Assembly: GCA_024234435.1 (NCBI GenBank)
Contig: JACKOF010000001.1
Coordinates: 248,001-312,000 of the forward strand
Length of the DNA: 64,000 nt
Direction of reading: 5' to 3'
Origin: Pseudomonadales bacterium
Lineage (GTDB): Bacteria > Pseudomonadota > Gammaproteobacteria > Pseudomonadales > Porticoccaceae
The notes under the pieces are model-generated. The model was given only the letters and a program-made list of their open reading frames with translations. It was not told where the DNA came from and did not search any database. Made by a program: the position numbers and the translations under genes. This document shows, one piece after another, positions 53,505 to 60,920 of this stretch. Within the stretch, counting starts at the first letter, position 1. Every line of letters starts with the position of its first letter.

Positions 53505-53506
53505 TC

Positions 53507-53974
53507 ATGAAAGGTAATGAACAGGTCATACAGGCTCTAAATGTGCTACTTGCCAGTGAGCTGGCGGCGATGGATCAGTATTTTATTCATTCGCGGATGT
53601 ATCAGGACTGGGGTTTGAACAAGCTCTACGAGCGCATTGATCATGAATTTGATGATGAAAAAGGCCATGCAGCGAAACTGATTGAGCGTATTTTGTTTCT
53701 TGAAGGGGTGCCCGATATGACCACACGGGATGCCATTCATATCGGCAAAGACGTTCCGGCAATGTTGCAAAGCGACCTCGATATCGAGTATGCCGTTGCT
53801 AAAACACTGAAAGAAACCATTGCCCTTTGTGAAGCAGAGAAAGATTATGTTAGCAGAGAGATGCTCGAAATCCTGCTGGATGACACCGAGATGGATCACG
53901 CCTATTGGCTGGAGCAGCAGCTCGGTCTTATTGAGAAGGTAGGGTTGGCTAATTATCTGCAGGCACAAATGTAG
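53507..53974 (+). CDS. Bacterioferritin/FtnA-type subunit with intact ferroxidase site
   Basis: This 155-residue protein resembles Pseudomonas FtnA (formerly BfrA): ELAAMDQYFIHSRMYQDWG, MDHAYWLEQQLGLIEKVGL. The di-iron ligands Glu18, Glu51, His54, Glu94, Glu128 and His131 are all present, the last pair shifted by a one-residue insertion typical of this type. The heme-binding Met52 is replaced by Lys. It complements the upstream subunit, which has the heme Met but lacks two iron ligands, so a mixed 24-mer as described in Neisseria is likely (inference). Confidence 0.92.
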   Translation: MKGNEQVIQALNVLLASELAAMDQYFIHSRMYQDWGLNKLYERIDHEFDDEKGHAAKLIERILFLEGVPDMTTRDAIHIGKDVPAMLQSDLDIEYAVAKTLKETIALCEAEKDYVSREMLEILLDDTEMDHAYWLEQQLGLIEKVGLANYLQAQM

Positions 53975-54002
53975 AGGGTCGGTGGATATTTTTATCTGCT
54001 TG

Positions 54003-54032
54003 TTGTCTGTGATGGTCGATTATGGGTATAAT
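54003..54032 (+). promoter_or_regulatory. Promoter of the rimP-nusA-infB operon leader
   Basis: TTGTCT (54003-54008) and a perfect TATAAT (54027-54032) are separated by 18 bases. Transcription should start near 54039, some 275 bases before rimP. Confidence 0.75.
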
Positions 54033-54038
54033 CCGCGC

Positions 54039-54180
54039 CCACAACGGAGTGAGCTCCCTCGGAGACGGTTTTCGAAAGTACCACTCGCAGGTAGCAGGTC
54101 CAGCAATCGCTGAATCTCAGCTGTCAGACATCTGCATCGTGGAGATGCAAATCGAAAGGCCCCTGTATGGGGCTTTTTGT
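54039..54180 (+). ncRNA. rimP leader RNA candidate with internal terminator
   Basis: Between the promoter and rimP lies a structured segment of about 140 bases: GGAG/CTCC alternatives at 54046-54064, a TGCATC/GATGCA hairpin (54133-54149), and a Rho-independent terminator (54155-54180). A non-coding leader ending in a terminator well ahead of the gene is the pattern of transcription attenuators, and a rimP leader family is known from gammaproteobacteria. Membership is not tested here. The operon encodes NusA and IF2, so feedback on termination would make sense. It could instead be an independent small RNA. Confidence 0.6.
54155..54180 (+). terminator. Terminator in the rimP leader
   Basis: AAAGGCCCC (54155-54163) pairs with GGGGCTTTT (54169-54177, including a G-U pair) around loop TGTAT, followed by a T-run. 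It lies about 135 bases upstream of the rimP start, inside the operon leader, so genes beyond need read-through. Confidence 0.85.
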
Positions 54181-54314
54181 TAGGCGGTGAATTGTTAGGT
54201 GGTAAAACCCCACTCGGTTGATGGGCGCTGGTGTACAGGGCCCTTTTTGTTTTCCGGGGTTTGTTTTGAATTTGGTTCTGGCTGAATGATATTCGGTTGG
54301 TTGAGGGTGATTCT

Positions 54315-54773
54315 GTGGCAACAAGGCAGGAAGAGCTCAGAGTGTTGATTGAGCCTGCGGTAATAGCGTTAGGGTGCCAGCTCTGGGGGTTGGAATACCT
54401 GATGCAGGGCAAACAGGCACTGTTGAGAGTTTATATAGATCGTTCCGATTCGGGCGTTTCTGTAGAGGACTGTGAGCGGGTTAGCCGGCAGGCGAGCAGC
54501 TTGCTGGATGTTGAGGATCTGATTAAGTCGGAATATACCCTTGAGGTGTCTTCTCCCGGCTTGGACAGGCCTCTCTATACACTGGCACAGTTCGAACAGT
54601 ATGTGGGTGAGGATGTCAGTTTGAAGCTGCGTTTTCCCTATGAAGGCAGGCGGAAGTATAAAGGTCGTCTGAGTGGTGTAGAGGGTGAAGATGTATTGGT
54701 GATCACTGATGGTCATGAATACCTGTTTCCCGTTGAAAGTATTGAAAAGGCCAATGTTGTTCCGCGCTTTTAG
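54315..54773 (+). CDS. rimP: Ribosome maturation factor RimP
   Basis: RimP assists 30S subunit assembly. The 152-residue product has LRVLIEPAVIALGCQLWGLE, LLRVYIDRSDSGVSVEDCER and the VSRQASSLLDVEDLI then YTLEVSSPGLDRPLYTLAQF stretches of the N-terminal domain, and the C-terminal SH3-like domain from about residue 85 (SLKLRFPYEGRRKYKGRLSG). The start is GTG 54315, placed by GAGGGTG some 7 bases upstream; a TTG at 54297 would add six residues. Length matches E. coli (150). It is the first gene of the nusA-infB operon. Confidence 0.96.
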   Translation: MATRQEELRVLIEPAVIALGCQLWGLEYLMQGKQALLRVYIDRSDSGVSVEDCERVSRQASSLLDVEDLIKSEYTLEVSSPGLDRPLYTLAQFEQYVGEDVSLKLRFPYEGRRKYKGRLSGVEGEDVLVITDGHEYLFPVESIEKANVVPRF

Positions 54774-54795
54774 CGAATAACTGAGAGATACAAGC

Positions 54796-56295
54796 ATGAG
54801 CAAAGAAATTTTGATGGTTGCGGAAGCGGTTTCCAATGAGAAAGGTGTTTCCCGGGAAGTCATTTTTGAAGCGATTGAGCAGGCGCTGGCAACAGCGACC
54901 AAAAAACGCTATGACGAAGATGCGAATATCCGCGTTGTCATTAACCGCAGCACCGGTGATTACGAATCTTTCCGCTGGTGGGAAGTGATGGATGACGACA
55001 CGCTGGCAGAGCTGGGTACCCAGTTTACCGTTGAGGAGGCTCATGAAAAAGATACGTCTCTCAAGCCAGGTGATATTTACGAAGAGCAGGTGGAGAATAT
55101 CGGCTTTGGGCGTATTGCTGCCCAAGCTGCCAAGCAGGTAATTGTTCAGAAAGTGCGAGATGCAGAGCGTGCACTCGTGGTGGATGAATATCGCGGACGT
55201 GAAGGCGAGCTGCTCAATGGTACTGTAAAGAAAGTTACGCGAGACCACATTATCATTGATCTGGGAAACAACGCTGAAGCCGTACTGCCTCGTGAGGAGC
55301 TGGTTGGTCGTGAAGTTTTTCGTATCAATGATCGTACCCGTGCGGTTTTGCAGAAAATCGATACTGAGGCCAGAGGTCCGCAGCTGCGCCTGAGTCGTTC
55401 CAGTAATGAAATGCTGATTGAACTGTTTCGGGTAGAAGTGCCGGAGATTGCGGAAGAAGTGATCGAAATTCGCGGCGCAGCCCGAGACCCCGGATCACGT
55501 GCAAAAATTGCTGTAAAAACCAACGATGGTCGAATTGATCCGGTTGGCGCCTGCGTGGGGATGCGTGGTGCCCGCGTTCAGGCTGTGTCTAATGAGTTGG
55601 ACGGTGAACGCATTGATATCGTGTTGTGGGATGATAATCCTGCACAGTTGGTCATCAATGCGATGTCTCCTGCCGAGGTTGAATCGATAGTAGTGGATGA
55701 AGACTCGCGTTCAATGGATGTTGCAGTAGCGGAGGATAATCTGGCTCAGGCGATTGGTAAAGGTGGCCAGAATGTGCGCCTTGCTTCCGAGTTAACTGGT
55801 TGGAAAATCAATGTGATGACCGTTGAGGAGGCAGAGAGCAAGCAGGAAGAAGAAGCCGGTTCGGTGATCGAGTCATTCATGAAGTATCTGGATGTGGATG
55901 AAGATGTCGCCGGTGTGCTCGTTGAGGAAGGCTTTACCACGGTTGAAGAGGTTGCCTATGTTCCGCTGGAAGAAATGGCGGGAATAGAAGGCTTTGATGA
56001 AGAGATTGCTGAAGAGCTGCGAGCTCGCGCCAAAGATGCATTGCTGACGATGGCGCTGGCTTCGGAAGAAGAAATTGCGCAATCAGAACCAGCGGAGGAC
56101 TTGCTGGGGATGGCTGGTATGGATGATGAGCTGGCACACGTTCTGGCTGCGCGAGGCATTGCCACCATGGAAGAGCTGGCAGAGCAGGCGGTTGATGATT
56201 TGCTGGAAATCGAGGGTATGGATTCCGAGCGGGCTGCTGAGTTAATTATGACAGCGCGGGCACCGTGGTTTGCCGAGACGGCAGAGGAAGAGTAA
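54796..56295 (+). CDS. nusA: Transcription termination/antitermination protein NusA
   Basis: NusA binds RNA polymerase and modulates pausing, termination and antitermination. The 499-residue product has the N-terminal polymerase-binding domain (about 1-125), an S1 domain (about 135-200, GELLNGTVKKVTRDHIIIDL), two KH domains (GSRAKIAVKTNDGRIDPVGA, then AIGKGGQNVRLASELTGWKI), and two C-terminal acidic helix-hairpin-helix repeats (VLVEEGFTTVEEVAYVPLEE; VLAARGIATMEELAEQAVDD) as in E. coli, where they autoinhibit RNA binding. It follows rimP by 22 bases. Confidence 0.98.
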   Translation: MSKEILMVAEAVSNEKGVSREVIFEAIEQALATATKKRYDEDANIRVVINRSTGDYESFRWWEVMDDDTLAELGTQFTVEEAHEKDTSLKPGDIYEEQVENIGFGRIAAQAAKQVIVQKVRDAERALVVDEYRGREGELLNGTVKKVTRDHIIIDLGNNAEAVLPREELVGREVFRINDRTRAVLQKIDTEARGPQLRLSRSSNEMLIELFRVEVPEIAEEVIEIRGAARDPGSRAKIAVKTNDGRIDPVGACVGMRGARVQAVSNELDGERIDIVLWDDNPAQLVINAMSPAEVESIVVDEDSRSMDVAVAEDNLAQAIGKGGQNVRLASELTGWKINVMTVEEAESKQEEEAGSVIESFMKYLDVDEDVAGVLVEEGFTTVEEVAYVPLEEMAGIEGFDEEIAEELRARAKDALLTMALASEEEIAQSEPAEDLLGMAGMDDELAHVLAARGIATMEELAEQAVDDLLEIEGMDSERAAELIMTARAPWFAETAEEE

Positions 56296-56362
56296 GAATT
56301 TGTTGCTGGGATGTGGATGACAACTCGCAGCGAATATCGAAAATTGAAATTGAGGAAAACTA

Positions 56363-58915
56363 ATGGCAGAAGTTAGCGTAAGTGAACTTGCCAAAGTGGT
56401 TGGAGCATCTGTTGAACGTTTGTTGACGCAAATGAAAGAGGCAGGTCTTCCCCATAGCAGTGCTGATGACAGTGTTAGCGATGAGGAAAAACAAAAACTG
56501 TTGGCATACCTGAAGGGGTTGCATGGTGACAGTGCCCGTGAGCCAAAGAAAATCACACTTAAGCGCAAAAGTGTCAGCACGCTTAAAACCAGCGCAGGCC
56601 GCAAGACGGTCAATGTGGAGGTGCGCAAAAAGCGTACCTATGTGAAGCGCTCGGCCGAAGAAATGGCCGCGGCTGTTGAAGTCGAAGAGCAGCAAAGGGT
56701 CGAGCCGCAACCTGAGCCGGTTCAAAAAACATCCCTGGTTGATGATGTTGAAGCCAAGAGATTGGCGGCTATTGAAGCTCGGCGTGAAGCGGAAGAGCAG
56801 GCCAAACTCAAAAAAGCTGAAGAAGCAAAAAAGGCAGAAGCTGAAGATAAAGACAAAGTGAAAGTGTCTGAACCTGCTGCTCCGGCAGCAGCAGAGGAAG
56901 CAGATGCCGCTGCGAAGCACGCCAAAAAGCATTTCCGGCACGAAGCGCCAATGGCGCCAGATAAGGATGATGACGACAAACCAAAGAAAAAACGGGCTGT
57001 TAAAGGCGAAAAGCGCAAGAAGGCGCTGGTTGATCTTGAAGAGATTGACGATCTGGATGCAGAAACAAGCAAACCCCGCCTGAAGAGCGGTAAGCCGGTT
57101 GCCGTTAAAATTGAAAACAAACATACCTTCCAGAAGCCTACAGAGAAGAAAGTTATTGATGTAGAGATTCCTGCCGAAATTGTGGTTGCTGATCTTGCCC
57201 AGAAAATGTCCGTGAAAGCAGCGGTTGTGCTTAAAGAGCTGATCAAAATGGGCATGATGGTGACAGTTAACCAGTCGATAGACAGAGATACGGCGACATT
57301 AGTGGTAGAAGAGCTGGGTCATAACCCGGTGGCACGTGACGCCGACGCTGTTGAAGATGCTTTGGCTCAGGCGTTGCAGTCTCTTGGCGATAAAGAGAAT
57401 CTGGTGCAGGCAAGAGCGCCGGTTGTCACGGTGATGGGGCATGTTGACCACGGTAAAACATCGCTGCTCGATTATATTCGCGAGAGCAGAGTCGCTTCTG
57501 GTGAAGCCGGTGGTATCACCCAGCACATCGGTGCTTACCATGTGGATACGCCTAAGGGTATGGTCACATTTCTGGATACTCCTGGCCACGCCGCGTTTAC
57601 TGCCATGCGTGCTCGTGGCGCCCAGTCTACGGACGTCGTTATTCTGGTGGTGGCCGCAGATGATGGTGTGATGCCGCAAACCGAAGAGGCTATTCAGCAC
57701 GCCCGTGCAGCCGGTGTGCCGCTGGTTGTGGCGATCAATAAAATTGATAAAGATGGTGCCGACCCTGATCGGGTAACCAACGAACTGTCAGCCAAGGATG
57801 TTATTCCTGAAGATTGGGGTGGAGATACTCAGTTTGTGAAAGTGTCTGCCCATACAGGTGAAGGTATTGATGAGCTGCTGGAAGCGGTTCTGTTACAGTC
57901 TGAACTGCTTGAATTAACGGCCCCTGTGGATGTGCCTGCAAAAGGCGTGGTGGTCGAGTCCCGCCTTGAAAAAGGGCGTGGTACCGTCGCTACATTACTG
58001 GTGCAGGCCGGAACTCTGAACAAGGGGGACTTTGTTCTGGCCGGAGAAAGCGTCGGCAAAATTCGCGCCATGAGTGATGAAGCAGGGCGTCCGGTTTCTG
58101 AAGCGGGCCCATCGATACCCGTCGAGGTGCTTGGCCTTGATGTGCCGCCGAATGCCGGTGAAGAATTTATGGTGGTGGCCGACGAGCGTAAAGCGCGCGA
58201 AGTGGCTGAACTGCGCCAGAAGAAAACGCGTGACGATCGTGCTTCGCGTCAGCAGGCAGCGAAGCTGGAGAATATGTTTGCCAGCTTTGAAGAAGGTGAG
58301 CGCAAAGTACTGCCTGTACTGGTCAAAACCGATGTGCGTGGCTCTCTTGAAGCAATATTGTCTTCGTTTGCCGATATTTCCACAGATGAAGTTGCTGTGG
58401 ATGTAGTGGCATCTGGTGTCGGCGGTATTACCGAATCTGATATCAACCTTGCTATCACTTCCGGTGCTGTTGTCATGGGCTTTAATGTGCGTGCCGATAC
58501 ATCGGCTCGTCGTCTGGCAGAAGCGGAAGAAGTGGATCTTCGCTACTACAGCGTTATCTATCATCTGCTGGATGAAGTTAAGCAGGCTCTGTCCGGCATG
58601 CTGGAGCCAGAGCGCAGAGAAGAGATCGTTGGTATTGCTGAAGTTCGGGATATTTTCCGCTCTCCAAAACTGGGCGCTATTGCCGGTTGTATGGTGGTTG
58701 AAGGTACAGTTTATCGCAATAAGCCGATCCGTGTGTTGCGTGACAATGTCGTTATTTATGAAGGTGAGCTGGAGTCCTTGCGCCGCTTTAAAGATGACGT
58801 TAATGAAGTGCGCAACGGTATGGAGTGTGGTATTGGTGTTAAGGATTACAACGATATCAAGAACGGCGATCAGATAGAGGTGTTCGATATCGTTGAAATT
58901 GCCCGGGAGCTTTAA
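56363..58915 (+). CDS. infB: Translation initiation factor IF-2
   Basis: IF2 is the GTPase that brings initiator tRNA to the 30S subunit and joins subunits. The 850-residue product has an N-terminal IF2N module (SVSELAKVVGASVERLLTQM), a long Lys/Glu/Ala-rich linker (about residues 95-230), a second IF2N (ADLAQKMSVKAAVVLKELIK), and the G domain with P-loop VVTVMGHVDHGKTSLLDYIR (about 353-372), DTPGHAAF, NKIDKDGAD and later SAHTGEGIDELLEA. The C-terminal part has the fMet-binding domain. It lies 67 bases after nusA in the standard order. Internal starts giving shorter forms, known in E. coli, cannot be judged here. Confidence 0.98.
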   Translation: MAEVSVSELAKVVGASVERLLTQMKEAGLPHSSADDSVSDEEKQKLLAYLKGLHGDSAREPKKITLKRKSVSTLKTSAGRKTVNVEVRKKRTYVKRSAEEMAAAVEVEEQQRVEPQPEPVQKTSLVDDVEAKRLAAIEARREAEEQAKLKKAEEAKKAEAEDKDKVKVSEPAAPAAAEEADAAAKHAKKHFRHEAPMAPDKDDDDKPKKKRAVKGEKRKKALVDLEEIDDLDAETSKPRLKSGKPVAVKIENKHTFQKPTEKKVIDVEIPAEIVVADLAQKMSVKAAVVLKELIKMGMMVTVNQSIDRDTATLVVEELGHNPVARDADAVEDALAQALQSLGDKENLVQARAPVVTVMGHVDHGKTSLLDYIRESRVASGEAGGITQHIGAYHVDTPKGMVTFLDTPGHAAFTAMRARGAQSTDVVILVVAADDGVMPQTEEAIQHARAAGVPLVVAINKIDKDGADPDRVTNELSAKDVIPEDWGGDTQFVKVSAHTGEGIDELLEAVLLQSELLELTAPVDVPAKGVVVESRLEKGRGTVATLLVQAGTLNKGDFVLAGESVGKIRAMSDEAGRPVSEAGPSIPVEVLGLDVPPNAGEEFMVVADERKAREVAELRQKKTRDDRASRQQAAKLENMFASFEEGERKVLPVLVKTDVRGSLEAILSSFADISTDEVAVDVVASGVGGITESDINLAITSGAVVMGFNVRADTSARRLAEAEEVDLRYYSVIYHLLDEVKQALSGMLEPERREEIVGIAEVRDIFRSPKLGAIAGCMVVEGTVYRNKPIRVLRDNVVIYEGELESLRRFKDDVNEVRNGMECGIGVKDYNDIKNGDQIEVFDIVEIAREL

Positions 58916-58965
58916 AACCGGGCAATGCCCGTAACGGGTTAATAGCGTATAAAGAGACGATAACA

Positions 58966-59397
58966 GTGCCGAGAGAATTTAACCGCAAAGATCGGGTTGG
59001 TGATGCGTTGCAGCGAGAGCTGTCGCAGCTGATTCGCGATGAGCTTCGAGACCCGCGTGTTGGGCTGGTAACAATTACTGCAGCCGAAGTGAATCGTGAT
59101 TTATCAACGGCAAAGATATACGTTACTTTTGTTGACCTCGATAGTGATGAAGAGCGCCAGCTGGCAACAAATGTACTGAATGGTGCTGCCGGTTTCCTGC
59201 GCTCTCAGCTGGCCAGGGTCATGAAAATGCGGGTCACGCCGAGACTGCGTTTTATTTGTGATGATAGTGGCAAGCAGGGCTCATACCTGTCAGCATTGAT
59301 TGATCGTGCTATCAGTGCAGATGAGCAGCGGCATCAGCATGCTATACCTGCTGATTCTGAAACGACAGACACCGATACGCCAGAAAACGGGAAATAG
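58966..59397 (+). CDS. rbfA: 30S ribosome-binding factor A
   Basis: RbfA is a KH-like protein needed for 16S rRNA 5'-end maturation and cold adaptation. The 143-residue product has NRKDRVGDALQRELSQLIRD, LRDPRVGLVTITAAEVNRDL and the TAKIYVTFVDLDSDE strand, then LRSQLARVMKMRVTPRLRFI, all typical. The start is GTG 58966 by family alignment (PREFNRKDRV). A His/Asp/Thr-rich tail beyond residue 125 is longer than in E. coli (133). truB begins 2 bases after its stop. Confidence 0.96.
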   Translation: MPREFNRKDRVGDALQRELSQLIRDELRDPRVGLVTITAAEVNRDLSTAKIYVTFVDLDSDEERQLATNVLNGAAGFLRSQLARVMKMRVTPRLRFICDDSGKQGSYLSALIDRAISADEQRHQHAIPADSETTDTDTPENGK

Positions 59398-59399
59398 GT

Positions 59400-60335
59400 T
59401 TGGCTCGTCGTCGCAAGGGCCGTTCGGTCAATGGCATTCTGTTACTGAATAAGCCTCTTCAGATAAGTTCAAATGCGGCTTTGCAAAAGGTTAAATGGCT
59501 GTTTTTTGCGGCAAAGGCGGGGCATACCGGGAGCCTGGATCCTCTGGCTACAGGGGTGTTGCCTGTTTGCTTGGGAGAGGCCACCAAATTTACCCGGTTT
59601 TTACTGGATGCTGACAAGTGTTATCGCAGCACCTTCCGGTTTGGAATGGCTACAGCAAGTGGTGATGCCGATGGTGAGGTGCTTGGTCAGGTCAGTGCCG
59701 CAGGTCTCACCCAGGAACAAGTGGTGTCTGCGATGGGCTGCTTCCGCGGCGAAATCGAGCAGGTTCCACCGATGTATTCTGCCCTGAAATACCAGGGGCA
59801 GCCGCTTTATAAACTGGCCAGAGAAGGCATCGAAATTGAACGGGAACCACGGCCGGTAGTGATTCGGCGGTTTGAGCTGCTCGATTTCAGGCCGGGAGAA
59901 AGTGCCGAAGCAGATGTAGAGATTCATTGTAGTAAAGGCACCTATGTCAGAACACTGGCTCAGGATCTGGGTGCTGCACTGGGTTGTGGCGCTTATGTCA
60001 GTAAATTGCACCGAACGGCTGTGGGTCCGTTTGATGAGTCCGATGCAATTGCGCTAGATGGGCTGGAAGCTGTGCGTGAAGCAGGTACAGCCGAGAGTCT
60101 GGATCGGTTTTTAAAGCCGATGGATGCCGGAATAAGTCATTTGCCGGCGGTGTATTTACTTGAATCTGTTGCCTGGTATTTCCAGCAGGGGCAGCCGGTT
60201 TCCGTTCCGGGAGTCTATGATCTCGGCGAAGAAGGCTGTATAGTGCGCGTCTTCGCCGAAAGCGGGGCGCTTCTGGGCGTCGCCGAGATTATGGATGACG
60301 GTCGAATAGCGCCGAAAAGGCTGGTGGTTTACTAA
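59400..60335 (+). CDS. truB: tRNA pseudouridine-55 synthase
   Basis: TruB makes the universal pseudouridine 55 in the tRNA T-loop and acts as a tRNA chaperone. The 311-residue product has RSVNGILLLNKPLQISSNAA, the catalytic AGHTGSLDPLATGVLPVCLG with Asp near residue 47, KCYRSTFRFGMATASGDADG, VPPMYSALKYQGQPLYKLAR, and CSKGTYVRTLAQDLGAALGC, followed by a C-terminal PUA-like domain. No ATG is near; TTG 59400 gives the Ala-Arg-Arg-Arg start usual in the family, 2 bases after the rbfA stop. Confidence 0.97.
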   Translation: MARRRKGRSVNGILLLNKPLQISSNAALQKVKWLFFAAKAGHTGSLDPLATGVLPVCLGEATKFTRFLLDADKCYRSTFRFGMATASGDADGEVLGQVSAAGLTQEQVVSAMGCFRGEIEQVPPMYSALKYQGQPLYKLAREGIEIEREPRPVVIRRFELLDFRPGESAEADVEIHCSKGTYVRTLAQDLGAALGCGAYVSKLHRTAVGPFDESDAIALDGLEAVREAGTAESLDRFLKPMDAGISHLPAVYLLESVAWYFQQGQPVSVPGVYDLGEEGCIVRVFAESGALLGVAEIMDDGRIAPKRLVVY

Positions 60336-60382
60336 TCTGCTGAAAGCCTGTTTCGCTTAGTAGCGAATAGCGGGGCAGCTGT

Positions 60383-60411
60383 TTGAAGTTTTTAATTAGG
60401 GTCACTGTAAA
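60383..60411 (+). promoter_or_regulatory. Candidate rpsO promoter
   Basis: TTGAAG (60383-60388) and TGTAAA (60406-60411) have a 17-base spacer, 48 bases before the rpsO start. The -10 is weak. Confidence 0.4.
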
Positions 60412-60445
60412 TATGCGCGGTTACCCTGAATCATTCACCGCATAT
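60411..60445 (+). promoter_or_regulatory. Structured rpsO leader next to the ribosome-binding site
   Basis: ATATGCGCGGT (60411-60421) can pair with ACCGCATAT (60437-60445) with a two-base bulge, enclosing a TGAA/TTCA stem. The 3' arm touches TTGGAG, the rpsO ribosome-binding site. S15 represses its own translation through such leader structures in other bacteria; the same here is inference. Confidence 0.5.
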
Positions 60446-60458
60446 TGGAGAAAAAGTC

Positions 60459-60725
60459 ATGTTATCAGCAAGTGAAAAAGAAGCATTGGTTAAAGACCAT
60501 GCACGCTCAGAGGGCGATACCGGTTCTCCGGAAGTACAAGTAGCCCTGTTGACCGCGAACATCAACAAACTGCAAGAGCATTTTGGTGATCATAAAAAAG
60601 ATCATCATTCTCGTCGTGGTTTGATCCGCATGGTAAACCAGCGACGCAAGCTGCTGGATTACCTGAAAAACAAAGACGCTACCCGCTATACGGCGCTGAT
60701 CGCCAAGTTGGGACTGCGTCGCTAA
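60459..60725 (+). CDS. rpsO: 30S ribosomal protein S15 (uS15)
   Basis: S15 binds the central domain of 16S rRNA early in 30S assembly and helps form a bridge to 50S. The 88-residue product has E. coli-like length and the conserved GDTGSPEVQVALLTANINKL, then HFGDHKKDHHSRRGLIRMVN and QRRKLLDYLKNKDATRYTAL, with the helix-turn RNA-binding residues His/Asp/Ser (HHSRRGL). It lies between truB and pnp as usual, has a candidate promoter and a structured leader of its own, and is followed by a terminator-like hairpin. Confidence 0.98.
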   Translation: MLSASEKEALVKDHARSEGDTGSPEVQVALLTANINKLQEHFGDHKKDHHSRRGLIRMVNQRRKLLDYLKNKDATRYTALIAKLGLRR

Positions 60726-60735
60726 GAGTCGATAG

Positions 60736-60772
60736 CGGCTCCCCTTCTTCGGATCGGGAGCCGTTGTTCTTT
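60736..60772 (+). terminator. rpsO terminator/attenuator before pnp
   Basis: CGGCTCCC (60736-60743) pairs with GGGAGCCG (60756-60763), followed by TTGTTCTTT. The T-run is interrupted, so termination is probably partial and some transcripts would continue into pnp. Confidence 0.7.
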
Positions 60773-60810
60773 ATGCGTTTCTGTACTTGCCGGGCTTTAC
60801 AGTTGATCGA

Positions 60811-60859
60811 GTTACCAATCTTCATCTTTGATGACTTTATCCGGGTGGCGATTGGTAAC
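60811..60859 (+). promoter_or_regulatory. pnp leader hairpins (possible RNase III processing site)
   Basis: GTTACCAATC (60811-60820) and GATTGGTAAC (60850-60859) form a perfect ten-base inverted repeat, enclosing a smaller TCATC/GATGA stem (60822-60834). It lies 62 bases before pnp. In E. coli a double-stranded pnp leader is cut by RNase III and allows autocontrol by PNPase; this element has the right place and shape. Confidence 0.7.
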
Positions 60860-60920
60860 CCGAGCAGCTAAAGCTGGTATAGCGAAAGAGCGCTAACTTT
60901 AAAACCAGATAGGTAACATT

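Larger units (their letters stand above)
53975..54314. other. Intergenic region between the bacterioferritin genes and rimP
   Basis: This 340-base stretch has no gene. It holds the operon promoter, the structured leader and terminator described separately, and a second weak hairpin GGGC/GCCC (54223-54243) followed by TTTTTGTTTT shortly before rimP. Beyond that I see nothing. Confidence 0.6.
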
